Below, piece after piece: positions 1-9,436 of a stretch of 64,000 bases of DNA. Below the pieces are notes generated by a model. That model was not told the DNA's origin, did no database searches, and saw nothing but the letters and a program-made list of their open reading frames with translations. Each line of letters opens with the position of its first letter. Within the stretch, counting starts at the first letter, position 1. The translations under genes and the position numbers were made by a program. This DNA is from Nematopogon swammerdamellus (Eukaryota; Arthropoda; Insecta; Lepidoptera; Adelidae), in the NCBI GenBank assembly GCA_946902875.1, contig OX336351.1:4895761-4959760 (forward strand). Reading direction: 5' to 3'.

Positions 1-260
1 TAATTACTTATAGCATTTCAGTAGTTCAGTTTGTGTTTGTACATAACATTCAGGGATAATTTCAATATGAATTTTCTGCACAGTACGATGTGTAAATAGA
101 TTTTCTATAATATAATATATACAGCTAGTAGATATTTGAATAGACAAGTAATTATGTTAAGTTTTATAAAAAAACTTTAAAATTTTAATTCAATAATAAA
201 TACGCAATAAGTTTAAATTAAAAACAATTACGTTTCTTATGAGAATGAAGATTATGTAAA
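1..260. other. AT-rich sequence, no gene seen
   Basis: Strongly AT-rich sequence with short A and T runs and no coding frame, RNA gene or recognisable repeat boundary. Confidence 0.6.
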
Positions 261-261
261 G

Positions 262-456
262 CTGCCGTCATAAAGGGCGACAGGATATCCACCTGTCAGC
301 TTGGCACGGTCCTTTCACCGAATCGTGCAGTAGGTTATCTTGTTCTAATGCCTTTAGCGTATATTGTGCGAAAAATTTGCAGAATTCTTGCAGCACAACG
401 TCGATTACACTGCTTGTACGATCGTCGGTATATAGCGTGATGTATGTATGTATTGA
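262..456 (+). repeat. Retroposon family B fragment
   Basis: Diverged partial copy of an interspersed family seen at least ten times here (called family B). It has the block reading aagggcgacagg, the block gcagcacaac..cgattac, and a short tail of tgtatgtatg units. The head of the family is missing. Compare the nearly complete copies at 499-826 and 58706-59042. Confidence 0.7.
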
Positions 457-498
457 ATGATGTTTAGCAATCCGAATTGTGTTCATAATTCTTAATTC

Positions 499-826
499 TG
501 TGCGGGGTCGGTACCTACTTAATAAGAATAGTCCCACTGCATCTCTCCCCGTGCATGTCCTAAAAGGCGACTAAGGGATAATGACAAGATGCCGTGCATA
601 AGGGCGACAGGCTAGCCACCTCTCACCTTGGCGCGATCTTTCCACCGAGTCATGCAGCAGGCGGGCCTTCGTGCCTTACTTGCTGCCTGATAGTTGTCTT
701 GTTCGAATGCTTTGCTAAACGTGGTGGTCGGTGTTATGCTGTAATTTACCAGAGTACTTGCAGCACAACACCGATTACTCTGCTCACCCCGATTGTCGAG
801 ATACGGCGTATGGTGTGTATTGTGTG
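499..826 (+). repeat. Retroposon family B, nearly full length
   Basis: Begins with the family head (gtgcggggtcggtac, then cccactgcatctctccccg and aaaggcgactaaggg). It continues through the body (gcagcaggcgggccttcg, gtggtcggtgttatgctg, gcagcacaacaccgatt) and ends near a TGTGTGTA-rich tail. The family is widespread here in both orientations. I see no protein-coding capacity, and its polymerase III promoter is not obvious. Directional tails suggest retroposition. Confidence 0.75.
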
Positions 827-1280
827 TGTATTTTTTCATAATTTAACAAAACTGTAAAAAAAAAAACCAAAATCCAGTTTAATTCCCTGCGCACCCTTCG
901 GAAGGGTCACGACAGCGATCCCTTTTCCTAAAATGCGCTAACTCAATCTGTTCCTTGTTTTATATGCATGATATGGAATAACTTGCCCAGTCGGCGACTG
1001 TGCCGCTGTTGATACTAAAGATTTCTCTGAAATGGAGAATATTTTTGAAACTTCAGCATAAACTTCAAACAGGACTCACGTTCTCTCTCACAAACACTCA
1101 CACCCGCCCTCGCTCCTACACACACACAGACGCGCACACCCTCTCTCACACAATCACACACCCTCTCCTTCTAGTTCCGTCTTGTACATACATAGATATG
1201 TATCTCATTGGTTCTTTCTATGCAAGAGGAAACAAACGTTTGTTCTATTTTCTATTTCTTACTTTGTGTTGTTTTTTAGG
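827..1280. other. Low-complexity and unassigned DNA
   Basis: Includes an irregular CA/CT-rich tract at about 1078-1170 and poly-T runs. The open frame at 1000-1347 is an accident of this composition and runs into a SINE. Confidence 0.55.
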
Positions 1281-1658
1281 TTTTTTTTTTATGGATACTG
1301 ACACGGTTGGCTACATCACCTACAACATCCGTGATGTCAGCCCATAACAACGGGTGAACTAGGTGCCATTTCAGTGCTTCCCTTCCATCGTGCCGGCTAC
1401 ACTGAACTGGACGGAAAACACAAACATTGCCGTTTCGACCGACGTTTCATTCAGTGCGGTGGTATCAACCCGGGCGGGTTGAACCCTACCACCGAGTAAG
1501 GTAAGAAGGGAAGGGACCTACAGTTTTACGTGGAATCCGAACCACGGTCACTCAAATGGTCGAGCGGTCACCCATCCAAGTACTGACCGCGCCCAGCGTT
1601 GCTTAACATTTAATAGCGACAGTCGACTGTCTGCACCACTGAGCTATCGAGGCTGACA
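1281..1658 (-). mobile_element. SINE with tRNA/5S rRNA head (family A), full length
   Basis: Read on the minus strand it starts at about 1658 with a tRNA-like A-box (tagctcagtgg). It then carries a segment nearly identical to the 3' half of animal 5S rRNA (1564-1607 on the plus strand; key motifs gttaagcaacg and tacttggatgggtgaccgc), then a B-box-like ggttcggattcc. The body follows (gggttgaaccc.., gtttcattcagtgcgg, agttcagtgtagccgg), then a conserved tail (gtgatgtagccaaccgtgtc) and a poly(A) run. It is non-coding and presumably mobilised by a LINE. Other full-length copies lie at 5921-6304 and 22096-22475. Confidence 0.85.
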
Positions 1659-1682
1659 TCGTTGGCTCTCATTTTGTTTTGA

Positions 1683-1873
1683 ACCCCCGACTCAAAAGGA
1701 GGGGTCTTACAAGTTTGACTGTTTGTCTATGTGTATGCCTGTGGCAACGTAGCTCCCAAACGGATGGGCCGAATTGGATGCGGTTTTTTTTATTAGAAAG
1801 CTGGGTTAACCTGGATGTTTCTTAACTATATTTGATAAAAATCAGGTCAGCCGATTCGAAGATCGTCGGCACT
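1683..1873 (-). repeat. Retroposon family G fragment
   Basis: Contains acccccgactcaaaaggagg, a block on cgtagctcccaaacggatgg, and ttggatgcggttttttt. It is the inverse of the copy at 32140-32290. It resembles the 3' end of a widespread lepidopteran retroposon. No coding sequence remains. Confidence 0.6.
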
Positions 1874-2479
1874 TATCCTAATTGGTGAACGGATATGTGG
1901 TGTAAAATGGAAATTTATTACACTTTCGTTCGTAATTAAATGAATATTAAAACCAAAGAAATTTATGTATCCTTGTAACTTGAACATGAAACTTGTATCC
2001 TAACCCAACGTAAAAAAATATTACAAGTTCAAATAACGTCTCTTAAACAGAATAGAATAGAATAAAAATATTTTATTGGGCACAAAACACTAACAAAGAT
2101 ATAGAAGACAGTAGGTGACATACAGAAGAACAATATAAATTTACAATACCGCTAAGTAAACCGGGGTACCGCTAAATAAAAAAATGTAATTCGGTCCCCC
2201 AACACCTTTAATTAACTATACGGAAAATATTTTTTACTTTTTAAAAGTTGATGTGTCGGGGCTTTTTAAAATTTGTAATAAAATTTTTAGTTTAAAAAAT
2301 ATTATATACACGAGATAAATCGATTTGTTTTGACGCAGTTTTGCGTGTAAGGTTAACTGGAATAAATGTATTTATGCAATAAGTATGCCTTCTGTTTCGC
2401 AGAAGAGTGAAATGCATGCTAATAAATAAATCGTAAATTGTGTACGAGGCTTTCATTGAAGTATATTTGGTACATTTAA
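1874..2479. other. AT-rich DNA with a retroposon tail
   Basis: No gene is seen. A minus-strand retroposon 3' end is likely at about 2049-2170: gaatagaatagaataaaaat next to tattttattgggcac, i.e. a short repeated tail next to an AATAAA-like signal read from the other strand. Confidence 0.5.
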
Positions 2480-2970
2480 GTATGGTTATACAGGATGTTA
2501 CAGGATAGGGTTTCGTAACTTTAGGGTTCGAAAAGGGTCCACATTTGAAGATGAAAAGCTCTGAAACTTTTTCCCAGGTTCAGTAATTTTATATTACTTT
2601 TTGATGAAAATAGTTTCATCAAGATTTGGTGGACAGTTAACGTTCGCCTTTATTAAATAAAAATAAAATCACTTGCTCATGGATAGAAATGGGGTATGTT
2701 GAATACTTTAACTAGTAGAGATTGAACAGAATACTGAAATTTGAATGCCACCAAAAGAAAAAGGGGATTGGACTAGGTCATTGCACTCTCTAGACCTAGA
2801 CAGCACTGTTGCCAAAACCTCCCAGATTCACGGTCCATCGAGTTTTTATTACAATTTCCAATTTTAAAAAACATACGGAATTTCGATTTGAGTGATAAGG
2901 ATTGTCTTCTTCTAATAATGAGTACTTTCTATTCCTGAATTTTCTCAAGCTTACCCTGAAACATACTGCA
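2480..2970 (+). repeat. Interspersed repeat family H, copy 1
   Basis: About 490 bp that match, in inverse orientation, the stretch at 29200-29725. Shared landmarks include ggataggg near one end, gatagaaatggggtatg, ctagacctagacagcac, tgttgccaaaacc, and aatgagtactttctattcctg. There is no coding potential. The class (MITE or retroposon) cannot be decided from two copies. Confidence 0.7.
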
Positions 2971-3124
2971 TAATATTTTACCTCGAAGCGAAGCCGTGGA
3001 AATATCCAGATACTTATTAGAGAACATGGGCGTCATTAGACATTAAAATAAGTTATGTTTGAAATAAGCTCTACATATAGGTGTCTTGCTAGGTTATTCC
3101 TTACATACATATTACATTGATGAA

Positions 3125-3235
3125 CTCCAACGGTCGTCGTCTCTTCGGCTGACGTGCCCAACCCACTGCCACTTGAGCTTAGCCACCCGGTGCTCAATAT
3201 CGACTACTTTGGTGCATCGGCAGATCGCACCATAT
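3125..3235 (-). pseudogene. LINE ORF2 C-terminal fragment
   Basis: The minus strand encodes a short stretch typical of the C-terminus of RTE/Jockey-like non-LTR retrotransposon proteins, around KLKWQWVGHVSRRDDDRW. A sister fragment is at 50462-50755 and a diverged one at 41700-41860. It is truncated at both ends and non-functional. Confidence 0.65.
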
Positions 3236-3360
3236 CACATGGCGATATTCCCAGCAGCAGCTTTTGTGGAAACTGCGTGTGAATCGGTTTAGCCGTTTTC
3301 GACTTTTCGTTGCAGACAGATTTGATAGAGATATCTCAGCCAACTTTGTTTACGACGGCA

Positions 3361-3365
3361 CGGCG
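3361..3365. repeat. Transib target-site duplication (left), CGGCG
   Basis: CGGCG immediately precedes the CACAGTG terminus. The same five bases follow the opposite terminus at 6785-6789. A 5-bp GC-rich duplication of this kind is characteristic of Transib insertion. Confidence 0.85.
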
Positions 3366-3404
3366 CACAGTGGTCTGGAAATCGAGCTCCATAGACATAG
3401 AACC
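3366..3404 (+). repeat. Transib left terminal repeat with RSS-like layout
   Basis: Heptamer CACAGTG at 3366-3372 equals the V(D)J recombination-signal heptamer. After a 23-bp spacer (3373-3395) comes CATAGAACC (3396-3404), which shares the final AACC and 5 of 9 positions with the RAG nonamer ACAAAAACC. The heptamer resemblance is known for Transib. The nonamer reading is my inference. Confidence 0.7.
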
Positions 3405-4057
3405 TTAATGTCAGGAATAAAAATGAAAACAAATTTAATGTCTCTGGCATACCTCCCTTTATTTCATATTATAGTATGAAGGGTATAAGTAGCTCCACGA
3501 GTGAGAAAAAAAAAGTTTTGTTTTTTTTGTATGGAAGAAAACACTTAAAGTGATTTTTTTTTTAACTGAATGAAACTGAAGGGCTGGTGCTCACATCTTC
3601 TATTGCACCTTACACGGCGATCAAGATGGCATACAATTCCTTCACCTTTGGGTGCCTATTTGCGCGTAGCAAACGTTTGAAATTTGGAATTTTCGATAAA
3701 TTATTTTTCAAACCTTAGTCGTAATTTAATGAAGTTGCCTATCGCTTTGAATATGAAAATACTTTTCTCATGTTGTTATTGTACTGAGTAGTACTGACAG
3801 TACAGTAATTAACCATATTTTATAGTAAACACAGCGTAGCACTGTTAAAATAATAAGAATAACATACAACACACACAAGCGAGCGACAACTAATTAACGA
3901 GTTAGCGAAAACCGGTTTTTTCCACTCGCAGCGCGTACTAATCCCCAACACATAACCAGTCCTATGCCTTCTTAGTTTCAGCGAAATTCTTTCAGTAGCT
4001 TTTAGCACTTGTGCGCGCTAACAACTATACTTATTACGTTCTATTTGTTTTCGTGCT

Positions 4058-4699
4058 ATGATGGAAGGTTTTGGTACCAATTTGGACATTTTCGTGTTTG
4101 TGGCAAACAACAGTTGTTTCTCACAGCCCAGTGCGTTGTTTGAAGTTTTTAGGAGTGCCCTTGATCTGTCAGAAAGTGAAAAGAAAGAACTGAAACAATT
4201 CTGTCAGACTTATGTGTGTTCGTTGAGGAACAATTGGATCTCGTGTAATCGCACGAGACATGCATTCACGAAGAAGTACGAGACGTGGCTGCAAGAAAAC
4301 GTAAAATGGCCTGAGTTTGTGAGGGAAAAGATGATACCTTCTTTAGTGTCAGTAGAGCGGCAACCATGTTCCAGTGACTTCGGTGTAAATGAGGGTGCAT
4401 CAATGTCCTCAAAACCAGAGACGTGCACTGTTGGAATATCACCAAGAGTTGTGAGTGAAAGGAAACCGTTCTCGGAACTAAGCCCTAAACAGAAGAGAAG
4501 GAGAGTGGAAGAGCTCCTAACTCATAGCACTGAAAGCCTCGCTCATGCAACTGTTTTAAGTGTGAACAACAAGGATGTGGCAGAAATAATAAAATTGGTC
4601 ACAGAGCATCCCGAAGAGGCTACAAAGATAAAACAATTGTTGAAGCCCAAGAAAGCTGTGCCCGTATATTCCGTTGATATAGCTTTAGGTATTTTGACG
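4058..4699 (+). pseudogene. Truncated Transib transposase, left copy
   Basis: Encodes the first 214 residues of a Transib-type transposase, from an ATG at 4058. It then runs across the palindrome junction into 65 meaningless codons (antisense of the other copy) and stops at 4894. The N-terminal region includes a basic patch (KQKRRR near residue 145). No catalytic residue of the DDE triad is present. About a dozen residues differ from the right-hand copy (for example residues 2, 59, 81-82, 92, 112 and 207). It cannot encode an active transposase. If expressed, an N-terminal fragment might bind ends, but that is speculation. Confidence 0.85.
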
Positions 4700-5700
4700 C
4701 AGAGACGCAGAGACATAAAAACCATAAAAAAACTGGAATCATCTTTGTCCGCCATACTTTGCTTGTACAAACTTTGCCCTGAAGCACCATCAAAGCCCCA
4801 CTTGGATATTAGATTTAGTTCTTTGCCATCCAGCGAACATCCCAAACGTAGGAATTTTCCTAGCCTAGCAACAGTTTTGTCCAAAATTGCTTGAAGCTTT
4901 ACTCTTACCGATCTTTCCGTGATTTCTATTGTATCTTTTGGTGGGTAACACTCCTTCTTTGCCTCTAAGATGGCAGTATACGAAGCATAGAGTTGTACTC
5001 CTTCTTGTTTTGCACAAGCTCTTAATGTTGTATACTGCCACTTCGAAAGCTTCAACGACGTCAAAATACCTAAAGCTTTATCAACGGAATATACGGGCAC
5101 AGCTTTCTTGCGCTTCAACAGTTGTTTTATCTTTGTAGCCTCTTCGGGATGCTCTGTGACCAATTTTATTATTTCTGCCACATCCTTGTTGTTCACACTT
5201 AAAACAGTTGCATGAGCGAGGCTTTCAGTGCTATGCGTTAGGAGCTCTTCCACTCTCCTTCTCTTCTGTTTAGGGCTTAGTTCCGAGAACGGCTTCCTTT
5301 CACTCACAACTCTTGGTGATATTCCAACAGTGCACGTCTCTGGTTTTGAGGACGTTGATGCACTCTCATTTACACCGAAGTCACTGGAACATGGTTGCCG
5401 CTCTACTGACACTAAAGAAGGTGTCATCTTTTCCCTCATGAACTCAGGCCATTTTATCTTTTCTTGCAGCCACGTCTCGTACTTCTTCGTAAATGCATGT
5501 CTCGTGCGATTACACGAGATCCATTTGTTCCTCAACGAACACACATAAGTCTGACAGAATTGTTTCAGTTCTTTCTTTTCACTTTCTGACAGATCAAGGG
5601 CACTCCTAAAAACTTCAAACAACGCACTGGGCTGTGAGAAACAACTATTGTTTGCCACAAACACGAAAATGTCCAAATTGGTACCAAAACCTTCGATCAT
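4700..5700 (-). pseudogene. Truncated Transib transposase, right copy
   Basis: On the minus strand, residues 1 to about 333 of a Transib transposase are open from the ATG at 5700. The diagnostic stretch KWGFDGASGQSLYKQ starts near residue 300. Asp304 matches the position of the first catalytic aspartate (RAG1 D600 equivalent). The frame continues through 4543, but from about 4701 it reads the inverted left arm and is no longer transposase. The second Asp and the Glu of the DDE triad and the C-terminal domain are missing, against an expected length of roughly 650-700 residues for the family. Its upstream leader is complete up to the right terminus apart from the SINE insertion. Confidence 0.88.
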
Positions 5701-5920
5701 AGCACGAAAACAAATAGAACGTAATAAGTATAGTTGTTAGCGCGCACAAGTGCTAAAAGCTACTGAAAGAATTTCGCTGAAACTAAGAAGGCATGGGACT
5801 GGTTATGTGTTGGGGATTAGTACGCGCTGCGAGTGGAAAAAACCGGTTTTCGCTAACTGGTTGATTAGTTGTCGCTCGCTTGTGTGTGTTGTATGTTATT
5901 CTTATTATTTTAACAGTGCT

Positions 5921-6304
5921 TTTTTTTATGGAAACTGACTCGGTTGGCTACATCACCTACAACGTCCGTGATGTCAGCCCATAACACCGGGTGAACTAGG
6001 TGCCATGTCAGTGCTTCCCCCTTTGGTCGTGCCGGCTACACTGAACTGGTCGGAAAACACAAACTATTTACATAGCCGTTTTGACCGACGTTTCATTCAG
6101 AGCGGTGGTACCAACCCGGGCGGGTTAAACCCTACCACCAAGTAAGATTAGGAGGGAAGGGACCTACAGCTTTACGAGGAATCCGAACCTCGGTCAGCCT
6201 CCAACGGTCAGCGGTCACCCATCCAAGTACTGACCGCACCCAGCGTTGCTTAACATTCAATAGCGACAGTTGACTGTCTGCACCACTGAGCTATCGAGGC
6301 TGAC
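5921..6304 (-). mobile_element. Full-length tRNA/5S SINE inserted in the Transib right arm
   Basis: Family A SINE, poly(A) side at 5921. The 5S-derived segment lies at 6211-6254, and the tRNA-like A-box sits near 6285-6300. Because the left Transib arm gives the uninterrupted sequence, the insertion point is exact. The target AGTGCT is present on both sides (left copy ends at 5920, right copy at about 6305-6310), a 6-bp duplication. The SINE therefore arrived after the palindrome formed, or only on one arm. Confidence 0.9.
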
Positions 6305-6745
6305 AAGTGCTACGCTGTGTTTACTATAAAATATGGTTAATTACTGTACTGTCAGTACTACTCAGTACAATAACAACATGAGAAAAGTATTTTCATATTC
6401 AAAGCGATAGGCAACTTCATTAAATTACGACTAAGGTTTGAAAAATAATTTATCGAAAATTCCAAATTTCAAACGTTTGCTACGCGCAAATAGGCACCCA
6501 AAGGTGAAGGAATTGTATGCCATCTTGATCGCCGTGTAAGGTGCAATAGAAGATGTGAGCACCAGCCCTTCAGTTTCATTCAGTTAAAAAAAAAATCACT
6601 TTAAGTGTTTTCTTCCATACAAAAAAAAACAAAACTATTTTTTTCTCACTCGTGGAGCTACTTATACCCTTCATACTATAATATGAAATAAAGGGAGGTA
6701 TACCAGAGACATTAAATTTGTTTTCATTTTTATTCCTGACATTAA

Positions 6746-6784
6746 GGTTCTATGTCTATGGAGCTCGATTTCCAGACCACTGTG
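6746..6784 (-). repeat. Transib right terminal repeat
   Basis: Exact inverse of 3366-3404 over the terminal bases (CACAGTG heptamer at 6778-6784 on the minus strand). It is followed by CGGCG at 6785-6789. Both termini of this element are therefore the same (5') end. Confidence 0.85.
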
Positions 6785-6860
6785 CGGCGGCAGCTCGTCG
6801 TGTCTCGTAGCGCCTCTACGACATAGCACCGCAAAGATAAGCCTAGAGCCGCTACGAGGC

Positions 6861-6935
6861 TAGAGCTTCTACGAGCTTCGTAGAGCTTCTACGAACGTCG
6901 TAGAGCTTCTACGAGCGTCGTAGAGCTGCTACGAC
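6861..6935. repeat. 20-bp tandem repeat, about 3.7 copies
   Basis: The unit tagagcttctacgagcgtcg is repeated with one or two changes per copy. Each unit is itself partly palindromic (tcgtagaagc / gcttctacga), so the block can form stacked hairpins. It lies in a GC-richer patch directly beside the Transib insertion. Confidence 0.75.
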
Positions 6936-7077
6936 AAACAGGACGTATGTGCGCTGACAATACCTCTTGCCGAGCCGAAATAATGGATCCAGCCCGTGGG
7001 TAGTCATTCGGGACGCGACGTGCGTAAATACAGTTAGGTTTTATTTTTATTGCCTGCGGTGGATTTCGTCTGAATTT

Positions 7078-7845
7078 GTGCGTACGTAATGTATTGGTGA
7101 GTGAAGTTGTGGATCTCTATACATAGCTTCACGCCGCTTATTTGGAAAATATACCTTTACCCAACGCTAGTGGTGAGCTCGGGTATACAATCAAGAAGTA
7201 GTAAAGTGCGTACGTAATGTATTGGTGAGTGAAGTTATGGATCTCTATACATAGCTTCACGCCGCTCATTTGGAAAATATACCTTTACCCAACGCTAGTG
7301 GTGAGCTCGGGTATACAATCAAGAAGTAGTAAAGTGCGTACGTAATGTATTGGTGAGTGAAGTTGTGGATCTCTATACATAGCTTCACGCCGCTTATTTG
7401 GAAAATATACCTTTACCCAACGCTAGTGGTGAGCTCGGGTATACAATCAAGAAGTAGTAAAGTGCGTACGTAATGTATTGGTGAGTGAAGTTGTGGATCT
7501 CTATACATAGCTTCACGCCGCTTATTTGGAAAATATACCTTTACCCAACGCTAGTGGTGAGCTCGGGTATACAATCAAGAAGTAGTAAAGTGCGTACGTA
7601 ATGTATTGGTGAGTGAAGTTGTGGATCTCTATACATAGCTTTACGCCGCTTATTTGGAAAATATACCTTTACCCAACGCTAGTGGTGAGCTCGGGTATAC
7701 AATCAAGAAGTAGTAAAGTGCGTACGTAATGTATTTGTGAGTGAAGTTGTGGATCTCTATACATAGCTTCACGCCGCTTATTTGGAAAATATACCTTTAC
7801 CCAACGCTAGTGGTGAGCTCGGGTATACAATCAAGAAGTAGTAAA
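7078..7845 (+). repeat. Tandem array, six copies of a 128-bp unit
   Basis: Units start at 7078, 7206, 7334, 7462, 7590 and 7718, each beginning gtgcgtacgtaatgtatt and ending agaagtagtaaa. Only a few single-base differences separate the copies, so the array is young or homogenised. The period is not a multiple of three and no long frame is open, so it is non-coding. Confidence 0.92.
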
Positions 7846-8345
7846 GCAAGTTTTATCACTTGAAAATATACCCGAGCGCAACACTTTTCTATGGTATACT
7901 TTCAAGTACGAAACTCCGCTTGGGCTTCCTTTAATGTATACCCGATCCCAGCACTATGGTGCGGAAGTGTCTATTCGTAGGTATACCTGCATGCAGGTAT
8001 ACCTACGAATGCGAATGACATGCGCCGCCTCAACATTAACCCTGGTTATTTTTTTGAAACCACCGAAACATTCACGCATAGAAAAACCTCATCAACCGAA
8101 GAGAGACCGAAGATCGCTACGTTGCCGTCGCGTTGACGTCGGGTATATTTTAAAGTGCCTGCGCGCGAAGTCCTGCATTTGAAAGCATACCCGACGCCAG
8201 CGCGGTCAGTGACGTCACAAATGTTAGTTGAAGGTACATTTTAAACGCCTTAATTTTCAATTTCTGTGTTTGAAAATATGCCCGACGCTAGCGCGGCCAG
8301 TGACGTCATGAGCGTTGGGTAAAGGTATATTTTCCAAATACGCCG
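7846..8345. repeat. Diverged and inverted relatives of the 128-bp unit
   Basis: Pieces of the array unit recur here. An inverted copy of aaaatatacctttacccaac is at about 8308-8335. Blocks cccgacgctagcgcggccag and cccgacgccagcgcggtcag are at about 8281 and 8190. Each of the latter is followed by gtgacgtca, a CRE-like palindrome. Together with 7078-7845 this looks like one composite non-coding element with an array inside it. Confidence 0.6.
7973..8010. repeat. Perfect 38-bp palindrome
   Basis: attcgtaggtatacctgca followed directly by its exact reverse complement, with no spacer. It would extrude as a 19-bp cruciform arm. Confidence 0.9.
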
Positions 8346-8420
8346 ACACGCCTGTTTCCCAGTGGGTTAGGCAGAGACAACGGATCTCCACTCGCCACGA
8401 TCCTGACACACCTCTGCCGC
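8346..8420 (-). pseudogene. LINE 3' end fragment
   Basis: Inverse of the block at about 19140-19215 (gtgtcaggatcgtggc, gatccgttgtctctgcc). That block encodes the C-terminal CQDRGTWRSVVSAFP-type motif of RTE-like LINEs. Only the last tens of codons remain. Confidence 0.55.
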
Positions 8421-8514
8421 CTATTTCACGCCCATAATGTTATTCATACGTGGTCGTCCGTAACGGGTACTACGCACTTGACCCTTTTTGAGCACCTACT
8501 AATATTCTACCTAA

Positions 8515-8690
8515 GAAAGTCACTTAGGGCTAGGCCGAAGGCCGACCTGCTATCACGTGAACGATATACTCTCTCGAAGAAAGAAACTCACTAAAAGCGA
8601 GGCCAATAACTGAGCTGAGTTCGTAAACGATATAATATCTCGAAGAAGGTGACTGAAAGGGCGTCCCATACCTACCTAACTAAAATTTCC
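8515..8690 (+). repeat. Degenerate minisatellite family D fragment
   Basis: Contains ctaggccgaaggccgacctg and two blocks around ctcgaagaaag. It is recognisable as two or three decayed units of the 60-bp minisatellite described at 25083-26362 and 52204-54365. Confidence 0.6.
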
Positions 8691-9192
8691 AAACACTAAT
8701 ATTTCCTACTGTAGGGATACTTTATCTACTCAAAGTAAGAATTAATTTTCGCATACGGATCATATATTTTCAGGTATAACCAATAGAAATAACATAACAA
8801 AAATACAGTGTAACACAATAAGAATATAACAATAATATGAAATGTTAAAAATATTTCTTTATTGATCTAATTGGTAATACATTTTATAATACAAAATGTA
8901 TAATCAAACTAACTTATAAATTAAATTATTAAATAAACTATAACCACTTATCAAAGAAAATTTAAAGACAAATATAACTAATTAAAAAACTATAACTAAA
9001 AAATAAAAAAAAAAATCATAAAAATCATATTACACAACACATACGCGCATATTTTGCATTTACATGTTTTCTAATAGAAAATATGAAAGAATTCACTAGC
9101 CAAGTGGAGAATGTCAACATTCTCTTTAAGTACTTTCTCAAAGAATAAGCGACTGTATAATATTCTGTCTCTATTGACCTTTTAAATTTTAT
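8691..9192. other. AT-rich spacer, no gene seen
   Basis: Very AT-rich, with runs of A and of TAA. Nothing coding or structural is recognised. Confidence 0.55.
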
Positions 9193-9436
9193 TTTTTATG
9201 GAAACTGACAAGGTTGGCTACATCACCTACAACATCGGTGACGTCAGCCCATAACAGCGGGTGAACTAAGTGCCATGTCAGTGATTCCCTTCGATCGTGC
9301 TAGCTACACTGAACTGGACGGAAAACACAAACTATTTACATAGCCGTTTCGACCGACGTTTCATTCAGCGCGGTGGTATCAACCCGGGCGAGTTGAACCC
9401 TACCACCGAGTAAGGAAGGAAGGGAAGGGACCTATA
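9193..9436 (-). mobile_element. 5'-truncated family A SINE
   Basis: Poly(A) side at 9193, with tail and body as in 1281-1658. It ends near aagggacctat, so the tRNA/5S head is lost, as expected from incomplete reverse transcription. Confidence 0.8.

Larger units (their letters stand above)
3366..6784. mobile_element. Foldback (palindromic) Transib DNA transposon
   Basis: A 3.4-kb element bounded by perfect inverted termini starting CACAGTGG and by the 5-bp duplication CGGCG. The left arm (3366-4699) and the right arm (5059-6784, less a 384-bp SINE insertion) are near-identical inverted copies of the same 5' end of a Transib. Each arm includes the terminus, the leader and the N-terminal transposase coding region. 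They are separated by 359 bp (4700-5058) that belong only to the longer right copy. The two copies meet abruptly at 4699/4700, where the left copy stops after codon 214 and the right copy after about codon 333. The normal 3' end and most of the catalytic domain are absent, so the element is non-autonomous. Transib is the superfamily from which the RAG1 recombinase core is thought to derive. Assignment rests on the WGFDGASGQS motif, the termini and the duplication. Confidence 0.88.

Noticed and set aside
1564..1607. 5S rRNA gene or pseudogene
   Set aside because: Only the 3' half of 5S is present and it is embedded in a poly(A)-ended SINE at three separate loci.
4700..4894. C-terminal 65 codons of the plus-strand transposase frame
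   Set aside because: They read the antisense of the right-hand transposase copy across the palindrome junction.
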